A DNA stretch of 8,461 nt from Candidatus Altimarinota bacterium. GTDB taxonomy: Bacteria; Patescibacteriota; Gracilibacteria; UBA4473. Location: positions 1 through 8,461 of the forward strand of contig CAJQJI010000066.1 of NCBI GenBank assembly GCA_905478675.1, read 5' to 3'. The notes under the pieces are model-generated. The model saw only the letters and a list, made by a program, of their open reading frames with translations. It ran no database searches and was not told where the DNA came from. Both the position numbers and the translations under genes were made by a program. This document shows positions 1 to 7,116 of this stretch, piece after piece (the first letter of the stretch is position 1; each line of letters opens with the position of its first letter).

Positions 1-880
1 GAATGGTGCGATTCATTCTTAAATTCACCAGTGAAAAATACAAATCAAATAGATTGTTCATTGATTCTAAATACGTACGCGTGATGTCTTGCACCTGCAT
101 ACTGTGATCCAGCAAATCTTCAAAATAGATTTTAATCGTTTTCCATTGATCTTCGGGCAACTCGTTTGGCATTTTACGAATAAACTCTGGGACCGGACTC
201 GTTTGCTTACTTAAATAAAGCAGTTGTTTTTTAAGTTGATACAAAGCGTCTAACTGAGTGGTATCTGAATTTTTAAAAATACTTTCATCAATCGTTTGGA
301 TTTGATCTCCGAGCGTTTCAAGCACACTAAAATATTGATCCACTAACACATCAATTAAGGCGTACAAAAGGTAATAAATAGACTTCTGTTGTAAAAGCCC
401 CTTCGGGTTCTGCAGTCGTTTAACAATCGGCTCAAGCCAGTCTTCGGCCGCTAATTCTGAAAAAGAAAACAGGGCCGTACCGGTAATTACAAACGTAACC
501 GGGTATGACCGCAATTCATTATTTTCATCAAGCGAAAGGGCTCGAAGACTCACTAAAATACAATCCTCAATCGTTTCCACCTTCGGGCGTTGTCCTGGGT
601 TTAAAATATCTTCTAAAAACAACGGATGAATCCCAAACCGCGATCCTAAAGACTTTAACAGTTCAATATCATGCAAGCCCTGCAGATTTACCCACTGGTT
701 TGTATCGACCTTTGTTTCTGGAATATCAGTTTTCTTTAAAGTCGTTAAATCCGCTGATTTCTCTGGGGTGTTTTCCCAATAACTTAATTTTATTGGATGA
801 TCTTCTCGGCTACCAACATAAGCCAAAGTACCAGGCGAATTACCAACGTGCTGACGCGTATTTGTAATAAATTTTTTCAT
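1..880 (-). CDS. corA: CorA-family divalent/magnesium transporter, 3' end cut by the window edge
   Basis: I translated the minus strand from the ATG at 880-878; it stays open for 293 codons to the window edge, so the C-terminus is missing. CorA proteins are homopentameric inner-membrane channels for Mg2+, and some relatives carry Co2+, Ni2+ or Zn2+ (ZntB). Visible hallmarks are HPLFLEDILN at residues 85-94 followed by QRPKVE at 97-102, the beta-rich cytoplasmic domain (YPVTFVITG at 126-134), a long helical stalk from about 170 to 275, and LFDLYFSLVNLRMNRTI at 277-293. That last stretch normally leads straight into the first membrane helix. The two membrane helices and the GMN selectivity motif lie outside the window, so metal specificity cannot be judged. 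The start is 11 bp after the mscS stop, which suggests co-transcription. No Shine-Dalgarno sequence is visible. Family assignment is firm; the substrate is not. Confidence 0.9.
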   Translation of the reverse strand, partial: MKKFITNTRQHVGNSPGTLAYVGSREDHPIKLSYWENTPEKSADLTTLKKTDIPETKVDTNQWVNLQGLHDIELLKSLGSRFGIHPLFLEDILNPGQRPKVETIEDCILVSLRALSLDENNELRSYPVTFVITGTALFSFSELAAEDWLEPIVKRLQNPKGLLQQKSIYYLLYALIDVLVDQYFSVLETLGDQIQTIDESIFKNSDTTQLDALYQLKKQLLYLSKQTSPVPEFIRKMPNELPEDQWKTIKIYFEDLLDHSMQVQDITRTYLESMNNLFDLYFSLVNLRMNRTI

Positions 881-891
881 CTTAAACCGTT

Positions 892-2286
892 TTAGTGGAA
901 ATGATTCGCATCACGATCCGATTCCCCTTCGCCACTTTTAAATTGCTGATTCCGGCCACTATCGGTGTAATGAAAATTAATTTTATCAGAGGTTTTAGCA
1001 AGTCTAATAAAGGATTCCTCAATGGTCGCTTTGGTAAAAGCCGCTTGATTAAGTTTCACTAAAAATCTCGCCCGCAAGCCCAAACCATGGTCGTTGTTTT
1101 CGACCCAAACCAAAGGGCTCACATCTTCTGGCGCTAAACTAAAGTGTTTTACTAACCGATTTATCTCGGCCGCTAAATCTTTTCGTTCGACGTTAAGCAC
1201 TGTTTTTATACAGTCATTTAAACCAGTCTTTGCGGCATCAATATCGGTTTCTTCTGAAATTAAGAAATTCAATTCTTTATGCACAAATCCACCATATTTA
1301 GAAAAATGGCTGATCGGCTGTTCAAAAATCACCTTGTTTGGAAAAGACACAATTTCACCCGTTTCATGGTCACCTCGAATTTCTTTAATCAAGGTTAAAA
1401 AAGGCGTAACTTCATGAACCCGACCATAAAAATCGCCGAGCCGAATAATTTGCCCGGCCCGGTAGCCATTCTCGCCTCCAATTAAAAACCAGCCTAAAAA
1501 AGACGATAACGCGTCTCGAACCGCAAACGCGATCCCCGTTCCGAGTAAAGCCAAAAACGGCAGTAAACTCACTAACTGGGAAGACACCGTCCCAATTAAA
1601 ATAAGAACAATCAGCAGGTTAAACACCACTTTATTAATGCGTAACAACACTTGTTGACGACGTTCGTTTAACGCATCCGAAAATTTCATTACTAAACGCC
1701 CACTAAGGGCTTTAAGCAGCAATAAAAACAATAACAACAATGTTACAAAAATAGCCTGCCCAAAAGTTTGGTATAACTGTTTTTGTATCAATGATTTTTG
1801 TTTTTCAATAGCTTCGGCTAAATCTTCTAAATCTTGCTTCAACTGCAAGATACTCGCCTGTTGTTTTTCTTTTCTGGTTTTATAGATCATTTCGTAGCCT
1901 TCTTTTTCAAGCGCTAAATCAGCCACTTCGTTTTGTTTTAAATCGATAGATTCTAAAAACGATTCTTGCCCCGCATCATCCTCTACGTTTAAGTATTGCT
2001 GATTTAACAGGTCTAATTTTTCATTTACCAAGACTAATGCTTCCTCAATCCGCTCAATTTCTTTTAGGCTCGGAAACGTTAAATTTTCTTCAAACGCTAG
2101 TGCGATTTCTTTTTCAGACTGCGTTTGTTTTAAATTCTGCCAATCGGAGAAGGCTTTCAACAACACATTAAAAGACCCCGTTGGCGCCGCCGTTGCCACT
2201 GTAGATTCTGTCGTGGTACTGGCCAACGCCAAAGAATTAGCCATTAACCCAAGACTTCCGATAAAGAGAAGGAAATTTTTAATCAT
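892..2286 (-). CDS. MscS-type mechanosensitive ion channel with an extracytoplasmic coiled-coil N-terminus
   Basis: This 464-residue protein is probably a small-conductance mechanosensitive channel that opens under membrane tension to release solutes. Residues 1-22 look like a signal peptide ending ALA-S. Residues about 74-170 are charged, heptad-like helix predicted to lie outside the cytoplasmic membrane. Membrane helices follow at about 173-193, 217-237 and 239-270. The last contains LLGTGIAFAVRDALSSFLGW, matching the pore-lining TM3 of MscS. The beta domain is seen in GRVHEVTPFLTLI (288-300) and EIVSFPNKVI (311-320), the usual G-x-V and PN motifs. The C-terminal alpha/beta domain runs to about 440, followed by a polar tail ending HFH. 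MscS of E. coli is about 286 residues, so the extra length is mainly N-terminal. It starts 20 bp after the unknown gene and stops 11 bp before corA. An AAAGG lies about 14 nt before the ATG, too far to be a convincing ribosome site. Family firm; role in this cluster unknown. Confidence 0.88.
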   Translation of the reverse strand: MIKNFLLFIGSLGLMANSLALASTTTESTVATAAPTGSFNVLLKAFSDWQNLKQTQSEKEIALAFEENLTFPSLKEIERIEEALVLVNEKLDLLNQQYLNVEDDAGQESFLESIDLKQNEVADLALEKEGYEMIYKTRKEKQQASILQLKQDLEDLAEAIEKQKSLIQKQLYQTFGQAIFVTLLLLFLLLLKALSGRLVMKFSDALNERRQQVLLRINKVVFNLLIVLILIGTVSSQLVSLLPFLALLGTGIAFAVRDALSSFLGWFLIGGENGYRAGQIIRLGDFYGRVHEVTPFLTLIKEIRGDHETGEIVSFPNKVIFEQPISHFSKYGGFVHKELNFLISEETDIDAAKTGLNDCIKTVLNVERKDLAAEINRLVKHFSLAPEDVSPLVWVENNDHGLGLRARFLVKLNQAAFTKATIEESFIRLAKTSDKINFHYTDSGRNQQFKSGEGESDRDANHFH

Positions 2287-2306
2287 ATATTTTTTGAGCG
2301 CCTTTA

Positions 2307-2870
2307 TTAAAAGGACTTCTCAACAAACCACTTTATATAAACTTCTTCAACATGTGGCAAGTAATGTCCCTTCTCAAAAAGTTTTAAAAGCCACTTCTTT
2401 TCGTGTTCCATTCGTTCTTCAACTTCCGATTTCTCTAAAACATGATCTCTCACCATTTTTAAATACTGGTCTAAATGTCGGGCCGTGGCCACTTGGTAAC
2501 GCTCTGGCAGATATGATTTAGAAACCACAAACGCGAGCATCCCCTGCCATACGTCCTTTTTTAATTCAATTTGCTGGTGCAGGGGCAAGGCGTATTTGTC
2601 AGCGTTTCTTAAAATCTCATTAATTTTAGCCAGCCGTAGTTTTTTAAACTTCCCCACTCGATTCACGGTTTCTTTCTGCACCTCTTTTTTTAAATCTGTC
2701 AGCACCTTGCTGGTGTCGTCGCCCAGGCGCATGGCAAACAACGCCTTATTTTGTGGCGACAAATCGTATAAGTTTTTTAAAAACGCTTCTTGCCGCACCC
2801 GCGACAACGCCCAAAACGCTTTTGTAAAAGGTTTAATGCCCGCCTTTGGTTTTATTTTTTTATCGGTCAT
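2307..2870 (-). CDS. Unrecognised basic helical protein, 187 aa (faint DUF6155-like look)
   Basis: I do not firmly recognise this protein. It has no signal peptide, no membrane segment and no cysteine, so it is probably cytoplasmic. It is lysine-rich, begins with a basic segment (MTDKKIKPKAGIKPFTK) and looks almost entirely alpha-helical. A central stretch, LYDLSPQNKALFAMRLGDD followed by a lysine-rich helix and KLRLAKINEIL (about residues 39-86), faintly recalls DUF6155 proteins of Bacteroidota, which share a 'layer of helices plus K/R-rich' pattern; this is from memory and weak. It lies 59 bp after znuB and 20 bp before mscS on the same strand, so it is a likely operon member. AAAGG sits 3 nt before the ATG, the best Shine-Dalgarno-like match in the window but with short spacing. 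A weak promoter-like pair (TTGGGT, 17 bp, TGTAGT) in the 59-bp gap could start transcription here, with low confidence. It is probably a real gene, because it fills the space exactly between two neighbours. Confidence 0.72.
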   Translation of the reverse strand: MTDKKIKPKAGIKPFTKAFWALSRVRQEAFLKNLYDLSPQNKALFAMRLGDDTSKVLTDLKKEVQKETVNRVGKFKKLRLAKINEILRNADKYALPLHQQIELKKDVWQGMLAFVVSKSYLPERYQVATARHLDQYLKMVRDHVLEKSEVEERMEHEKKWLLKLFEKGHYLPHVEEVYIKWFVEKSF

Positions 2871-2929
2871 AAGCCTTTAAAAACTACTCACTACACGCAA
2901 AATTAAAAGCGAACCCAAAGCTAAATACG

Positions 2930-3754
2930 TTAAGCCGCGGCAAAGAACTTTTTAAAGTAAAAGTGAAATAAACCCGATAATAAATAAAACCCAATCAAGG
3001 TTAAAATAATACTACTACTTGCTGGAACATCTCTGTAAAAAGAAAGAAGAATCCCAATAATCATAGCCATTACATTCACCACAATACTGCCTATATTGTT
3101 CCCTTTAAAACTTCGGGAAAAAGGCTGTGCAATCAACACTGGAATTACAAGTAAGGCCCCAATAAGCAAGCCCCCAATAACTTTTAACCCCACCCCAACG
3201 ACTAAGGCAATTAAAAACATAAACATAATTTCATAAAAAGTTCTATGAGCCTTAATTCCTAAAAAATCTTTATCAAAAACCAACGTTAAAAACGAGCGCC
3301 AAAAACACAACAAAGTAGCTATTACCAACAAGCTCATCCCAACAAACAAGTACATTTCGGTATCAGTGATAGTTAAAATTGAACCAAACAAATACGTTTC
3401 AAGTGAGACTGGATTATTTTTATTTAAATGCACTAACAACAAAGCCGCCGCTAAACCACCCGTAAGCAATAACATAGAAATAGCTTCTGGTGCCTGATTT
3501 TTTTTACGATTCAACCACCATAACATCAAAGCTGAAACCAGCGTCGACACAAAGGCCAAAAAACTAGGTGAAACCTGCAAAAAAACCCCTAAACCAACCC
3601 CCACTAAAGCCGTATGAGCCAGCATATCCGACACTATAGCCTGACGAGCACTAACCACAAAATTACCCAGCATGGCCGTACAAATAGCGGTAAAAACACC
3701 CACAACTAGGGCGCGCACCATAAAATCATATTGGAAAATTTCTAACAAGAACAT
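2930..3754 (-). CDS. znuB: Zinc ABC transporter permease, ABC-3 family (ZnuB-like)
   Basis: This is the membrane subunit of a metal-uptake ABC transporter of the ZnuB/MntB/AdcB (ABC-3) family, which passes Zn2+ or Mn2+ from the binding protein into the cytoplasm. At 274 residues it has the family's normal length and about eight hydrophobic segments (about 13-35, 47-65, 64-82, 93-110, 133-152, 176-208, 220-241, 244-266). Family motifs include the first loop VVSARQAIVSDMLAHTALVG (33-52), YLFGSILTIT (121-130), GGLLIGALLVIPVLIAQ (194-210) and DVPASSSIIL (242-251). The N-terminus FLLEIFQYDFMVRAL matches the normal family start, so the first ATG (3754-3752) is preferred over Met12. It overlaps the znuC end by 13 bp, and with no Shine-Dalgarno present it is likely translationally coupled. 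Zinc rather than manganese is inferred from the Zur and CobW neighbours and the histidine-rich ZnuA. Confidence 0.92.
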   Translation of the reverse strand: MFLLEIFQYDFMVRALVVGVFTAICTAMLGNFVVSARQAIVSDMLAHTALVGVGLGVFLQVSPSFLAFVSTLVSALMLWWLNRKKNQAPEAISMLLLTGGLAAALLLVHLNKNNPVSLETYLFGSILTITDTEMYLFVGMSLLVIATLLCFWRSFLTLVFDKDFLGIKAHRTFYEIMFMFLIALVVGVGLKVIGGLLIGALLVIPVLIAQPFSRSFKGNNIGSIVVNVMAMIIGILLSFYRDVPASSSIILTLIGFYLLSGLFHFYFKKFFAAA

Positions 3755-4458
3755 GAGGATTTATTATCGTGAGTATGATGAACCGGCACGACTTGAGGCG
3801 CTAACGAGAGCACCGGACAATCGGTCGCGCCCTTGCCTTTAGCAAAATCAAGCGGGTGACAGCCCGTATGCATGGTTTTGTTTAAGCACAAAATATGATG
3901 ACACTTATCAATAATATGATCGACTTCATGCGAAACAAACAAAATGGTAACCTTATCAGTCTTATTTAAGGCCGAAAGCAAATCGTAAATTTTAAGTTTG
4001 GTTTCAAAATCAACCCCATTAAGCGGTTCATCAAAAACAATTAAATCGGGTTTAGAACACAAAGCTCGAGCAATGATGACGCGTTGCTTTTGTCCCCCAG
4101 ATAACTGGTGAAAATTTTGACGCAACAAAGACGCGGCAAGCCCCACTTTATCTAAATTTTCAAGTTGTATTTTTTCGGACGACACCCCTGACATAAGCAG
4201 GACCTCTTTAACCGAAATAGGTACCACTCCAGAAAGAGTATAACTTTGTGGCACATAACCAATGCGAATATTGGGTTCAATCGCCAAGCTTCCTTTCGAG
4301 GGTTTATAAAAACCAAGAATTAATTTAATAAGACTCGTTTTTCCGGCACCATTAGGCCCAATCAAACCCACATACTCCCCTTTTTTTATAGAAAAAGAAA
4401 CGTCATCCAAGATGACGTTTCCATTTAATTTTAAACCTAATTTATTCGCTTTAATCAT
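3742..4458 (-). CDS. znuC: Zinc ABC transporter ATP-binding protein (ZnuC-like) with His/Cys tail
   Basis: This is the cytoplasmic ATPase that powers the ZnuB permease. In 238 residues it shows Walker A GPNGAGKT (34-41), Q-loop Gln71, the ABC signature LSGGQ (119-123), Walker B LIVFDEP (139-145) and the switch His177 in FVSHEVDH. The C-terminal part HHILCLNKTMHTG (188-199) is typical of the ZnuC/MntB-type ATPases. Unusually, it ends in a metal-ligand-rich tail, VPVHHTHDNKSSCSC (224-238), with three histidines and two cysteines. Its ATG overlaps the znuA stop by one base (TAATG), and its TAG stop lies inside the start of znuB, so the three transporter genes are tightly coupled. Histidine-rich tails occur in some Firmicutes zinc ATPases; the Cys-Ser-Cys ending is less familiar to me. 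Confidence 0.94.
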   Translation of the reverse strand: MIKANKLGLKLNGNVILDDVSFSIKKGEYVGLIGPNGAGKTSLIKLILGFYKPSKGSLAIEPNIRIGYVPQSYTLSGVVPISVKEVLLMSGVSSEKIQLENLDKVGLAASLLRQNFHQLSGGQKQRVIIARALCSKPDLIVFDEPLNGVDFETKLKIYDLLSALNKTDKVTILFVSHEVDHIIDKCHHILCLNKTMHTGCHPLDFAKGKGATDCPVLSLAPQVVPVHHTHDNKSSCSC

Positions 4459-5456
4459 TATTTACATTCAAGGGCGGTTTCAAGACTCGCTAAATTCTCT
4501 GTCATAACATCAAAGAAATCTTTTGAAGGATCAAGCGTCCCTCGTCCTAACGGATTAATAGAAACCATTTCTAACCCTGTTTCTGACGATAGCATTTCCG
4601 CAAAACGGAGTACATTATTTTCTTCTGATAAAATATGGGTAATCCCTTCATCCGCTTCCGCTTTTAAAGCGGCTAAAATTTTTGCCGAAGGTTCATCTTG
4701 GGTGGATAAACCACTAATCGCATGCGTTTGAAAACCATAACGACGAGCCAAGTACCCATAAGCATCATGCGACACAATAACTTCTTGCTGGGCACACGCG
4801 TTAAGACCAGATTCAAAGGCTGAATCTAAGGCTTTAAAACGACCTTTCAGCGTTGCTGCGTTAGCGGTGTAAACGGCCGCCTTCGTCGCATCAATCTCAA
4901 GCACAGCTTCAAGAATTTCGTCTACCATTTGCTGTGCTAGCACCGGATCAAGCCAAACATGTGGATCAAATTGACCATGGTCATGTTCATCATGATCTAC
5001 TTCTTCAGACGCTTCCTCATCATGATCGTCTTCGGGCTCATCCTCATGTTCCGCTTCTTCATGGTCATCATGCACTTCCCGTTCCGCCAAAGTTAAGGCA
5101 TGCGCAACTTCTAGCGTTTTATTCTCAAGAGTTGGCACTACATCTTCTGCCCAAGGCTCTAGCTCTGCCCCCAAATACACTAATAAATCCGCTTTATGTA
5201 ATTGAACCATATCTTGGGGGGATGGCTCGTAGTCATGAACATCACTCGCCCCAGCCAAGTTAACTACGGCCATTTCGTTTCCCACAATTTGCTCTGTCAT
5301 AAAGGCTAACGGGTAAAAACTCGCCACGACCGTTTTTGTCGTAGAAGCGGCCGAATTAGTATCCGTTGTTAAGGGGTTTGTTAAAACCGATGACGGTGAT
5401 TGACACCCCACAAGGGCTAAAGAAATAAACGAAAGTAGTAAAAAAGATGTTTTCAT
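4458..5456 (-). CDS. znuA: Zinc-binding lipoprotein of ABC transporter (ZnuA-like)
   Basis: This is the extracytoplasmic solute-binding protein of the zinc transporter (cluster A-I family: ZnuA, AdcA, PsaA). I choose the ATG at 5456-5454 (332 aa) over an upstream in-frame ATG at 5495, because it starts directly at a lipoprotein signal (MKTSFLLLSFISLALVGC, lipobox LVGC, Cys18) and leaves a 20-bp gap after the zur stop rather than an overlap. Likely metal ligands are His74 (DVHDYEPSPQD), His166 (FDPHVWLDP), His230 (SHDAYGYLARRYG) and Glu278 (HILSEENNVLRFAEML), each in the position expected for the family. Between them lies an acidic, histidine-rich loop (residues 129-160: 7 His, 20 Asp/Glu of 32), which favours zinc over manganese and may capture or sense zinc. 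Cys221 and Cys331 could form a disulfide. No Shine-Dalgarno is visible upstream of the start. Confidence 0.93.
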   Translation of the reverse strand: MKTSFLLLSFISLALVGCQSPSSVLTNPLTTDTNSAASTTKTVVASFYPLAFMTEQIVGNEMAVVNLAGASDVHDYEPSPQDMVQLHKADLLVYLGAELEPWAEDVVPTLENKTLEVAHALTLAEREVHDDHEEAEHEDEPEDDHDEEASEEVDHDEHDHGQFDPHVWLDPVLAQQMVDEILEAVLEIDATKAAVYTANAATLKGRFKALDSAFESGLNACAQQEVIVSHDAYGYLARRYGFQTHAISGLSTQDEPSAKILAALKAEADEGITHILSEENNVLRFAEMLSSETGLEMVSINPLGRGTLDPSKDFFDVMTENLASLETALECK

Positions 5457-5476
5457 AAGTTTGTTAAATAATAATT

Positions 5477-5857
5477 TTATTGGCAGGCGGCACACTGCCC
5501 GGTAAAAGAAAATTGATGCGCCTTAATTTTTAAACCTTGAGCGGCTAAATTATCTTCTAAAGCATGAATTCGTGTTTCTAACGATTCGTCCTCTAAACAC
5601 TGAATCGTTTCGCAACTTTCACACACAAAATGATGATGATGTTCTCGTTTCAGCTCATAATAAACAGTCCGATTATCCAAGAGCACCGTTTCAATCTCGC
5701 CTTTGGCTACTAGCTTTTCAAGCAGTCGATATAAAGAAGTTTTATTGGGCTCTAAGCCTAGATTTGATAACTGAAGTTGCAGGTCTGGCACCGAACAAGG
5801 ACCACCTTTTTTCTTCAATAACTCAAGCACTGATTTCAGCAACGGGGTTTGTCTCAT
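5477..5857 (-). CDS. zur: Fur-family transcriptional regulator, probably Zur (zinc uptake repressor)
   Basis: This is a metal-dependent dimeric DNA-binding repressor of the Fur family. From the ATG at 5857-5855 it is 126 residues, close to the typical length. A GTG at 5884 would add nine mostly Phe/Leu/Ile residues with no support, so I reject it. The winged helix contains NKTSLYRLLEKL (38-49), the DNA-recognition helix. The dimerisation and metal domain has a run of four histidines at 73-76 directly before C-x2-C (CESC, 79-82), and a second C-x2-C near the end (CAAC, 122-125); these are the structural zinc ligands of Fur/Zur proteins. His98 and His114 lie where sensing-site ligands are expected. 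Zinc rather than iron sensing is inferred from the neighbours: it sits between a YciC-like GTPase and znuA. A palindrome at 5889-5901 just upstream suggests autoregulation. Fur family is firm; the Zur subfamily is likely. Confidence 0.9.
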   Translation of the reverse strand: MRQTPLLKSVLELLKKKGGPCSVPDLQLQLSNLGLEPNKTSLYRLLEKLVAKGEIETVLLDNRTVYYELKREHHHHFVCESCETIQCLEDESLETRIHALEDNLAAQGLKIKAHQFSFTGQCAACQ

Positions 5858-5888
5858 TGACGTTAAAATAAGAAAAAAAAACACAAAA

Positions 5889-5901
5889 GCAACCTAGTTG
5901 C
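5889..5901. promoter_or_regulatory. Candidate Zur operator 3, GCAACCTAGTTGC, at cobW/zur junction
   Basis: This palindrome has half-sites GCAAC and GTTGC separated by 3 bp. It spans the cobW stop codon (5894-5896) and lies 31 bp before the preferred zur ATG. On the minus strand a weak -10-like TATTTA (5909-5904) precedes it by two bases, similar to the spacing at the CobW promoter, but I see no good -35. It may let zur-znu be repressed from an internal promoter. It is identical in consensus to the two copies at 7100 and 7130. Confidence 0.55.
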
Positions 5902-7093
5902 CATAAATATTCCACGCTGGAAAAGGATCTTTAAATTTTCGCCACGAACTCAAGCCAAGCTCAAATTCAGCGTCTGTTAGCAGGCAAGCGTCTAGTTTTT
6001 GACGCAGCTCGGCTTCATCATAATCAATTCCAATGATCACCATTTCTTGACGACGATCTTTATAAAGCGGATCCCAAGACTCTAACACCGCCCGCATTTT
6101 AATCTGGTCTGTCCAGTCTTCTACATCAACCGAACCCCACCACGAGCCGCCACAATCAAGCTGTCTCATTTTTCCAGCCTGAGACAAAACTCCCATGGCT
6201 TCCCAGCGACTTGCCAGCCAAAAATAACCTTTCACGCGCACTACGCCTTTCCAATTTTCTTGGCAAAAATCATAAAACCGTTCTGGATGAAACGGCTTCT
6301 GTGATCGATACACAAAATTTTTAATCCCATATTCCTCTGTTTCTGGAACGTGTTCTCCTCGCGCTTCCTTCAGCCACATTGGGTCTTGCGCGGCCCGAGC
6401 AAAATCGAACCGCCCCGTATTAAGAATTTTATCAAGCGGCACTTTCGCAAAATCAGCTTCAATAATTTCTGCCACTGGATTCAACGCTTTAATCACACGA
6501 TAAATTTTCGTTAAATCATCCTGACTAACCGCCGAAACCTTATTAAGCACCATTACGTCACAGAACTCTATTTGGTCGGTTAACAAGTTCACAATATCAC
6601 GCTCATCTTCTTCTCCCAAAGACTCCCCCACCTCTTTTAAAGATTGAGTTGATTTAAAATTATCTAAAAAATTTGCGGCATCTACGACCGTGGCCATTGT
6701 GTCTAATTGCGCAAAATCAGACAAAGCTTCGCCCGCTTCATCATTAAAAGTAAACGTTTCAGCCACCGGCAGTGGTTCAGAAATACCCGTCGATTCAATA
6801 ATTAAATAATCAAAACGATTTTCTTGAGCGAGACGCTTTACTTCAAGCAACAAATCTTCACGCAGGGTGCAACAAATACAGCCATTACTCATTTCAACCA
6901 ACTTTTCTTCGGTTCGTGAAAGTTCTGCATCGCCGTTCTCAATAAGCGACGCGTCAATATTAATCTCAGACATATCATTTACAATCACGGCCACTTTTAA
7001 ACCTTCGCGGTTCGACAAAACATGATTTAAGAGCGTGGTTTTACCTGCGCCTAAAAATCCAGATAAAACGGTAACGGGTAATTTAGATTTCAT
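5894..7093 (-). CDS. COG0523/CobW-family GTPase, zinc metallochaperone (YciC/ZagA-like)
   Basis: This 399-residue protein is a G3E-family GTPase that binds zinc and is thought to pass it to client enzymes. From memory its sequence runs parallel to Bacillus subtilis YciC (ZagA), a Zur-repressed, ZTP-activated zinc chaperone. Visible motifs are Walker A GFLGAGKTT (12-20), the metal-binding GCICC (71-75), the switch IIESTGISEP (98-107) and QLDTM (129-133) with DQIEFCDV (173-180). The C-terminal CobW_C domain (about 258-385) holds VKGYFWLASR. One oddity is that the guanine-specificity NKxD motif reads NKVS (184-187), with serine instead of aspartate; the codon there is clearly TCG. The ATG at 7093-7091 starts directly at the nucleotide-binding domain, as in YciC. 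It lies 36 bp upstream of the preferred zur start and has a promoter with two palindromic operators in front. The assignment to the YciC-like group is confident; the client enzyme cannot be read from the sequence. Confidence 0.93.
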   Translation of the reverse strand: MKSKLPVTVLSGFLGAGKTTLLNHVLSNREGLKVAVIVNDMSEINIDASLIENGDAELSRTEEKLVEMSNGCICCTLREDLLLEVKRLAQENRFDYLIIESTGISEPLPVAETFTFNDEAGEALSDFAQLDTMATVVDAANFLDNFKSTQSLKEVGESLGEEDERDIVNLLTDQIEFCDVMVLNKVSAVSQDDLTKIYRVIKALNPVAEIIEADFAKVPLDKILNTGRFDFARAAQDPMWLKEARGEHVPETEEYGIKNFVYRSQKPFHPERFYDFCQENWKGVVRVKGYFWLASRWEAMGVLSQAGKMRQLDCGGSWWGSVDVEDWTDQIKMRAVLESWDPLYKDRRQEMVIIGIDYDEAELRQKLDACLLTDAEFELGLSSWRKFKDPFPAWNIYGN

Positions 7094-7099
7094 TAAAAA

Positions 7100-7112
7100 G
7101 CAACTTAGTTGC
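7100..7112. promoter_or_regulatory. Candidate Zur operator 1, GCAACTTAGTTGC
   Basis: This is a perfect palindrome of GCAACT/AGTTGC around one central base, extended to 15 bp by flanking A/T (7099-7113). It lies 6 bp before the cobW ATG. It covers the expected transcription start and the first transcribed bases if the promoter at 7117-7144 is used, the usual place for a repressor to block RNA polymerase. With a one-base loop it is a poor hairpin, so a protein site is more likely than a terminator. Confidence 0.62.
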
Positions 7113-7116
7113 TCTT

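Noticed and set aside
505..867. Open frame of 120 codons on the plus strand
   Set aside because: It lies within the CorA gene on the opposite strand, which has clear family motifs; the plus-strand translation resembles nothing.
1094..1417. Plus-strand open frames inside the MscS and other minus-strand genes (also 2213-2521, 2596-2880, 4934-5263, 5572-5871) and a minus-strand frame at 8157-8339
   Set aside because: All are antisense shadows of well-supported genes with no recognisable domain or start signal.
5457..5495. Upstream ATG at 5495 for znuA
   Set aside because: It would place 13 residues before a perfect lipoprotein signal and overlap zur; the ATG at 5456 gives a proper signal peptide.
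5839..5851. GCAACGGGGTTTG as a fourth operator
   Set aside because: Only one half-site is intact, and it lies inside the zur coding sequence.
5858..5884. GTG start at 5884 for zur
   Set aside because: It adds nine residues (mostly Phe, Leu and Ile) absent from Fur proteins; the ATG at 5857 gives a normal N-terminus.
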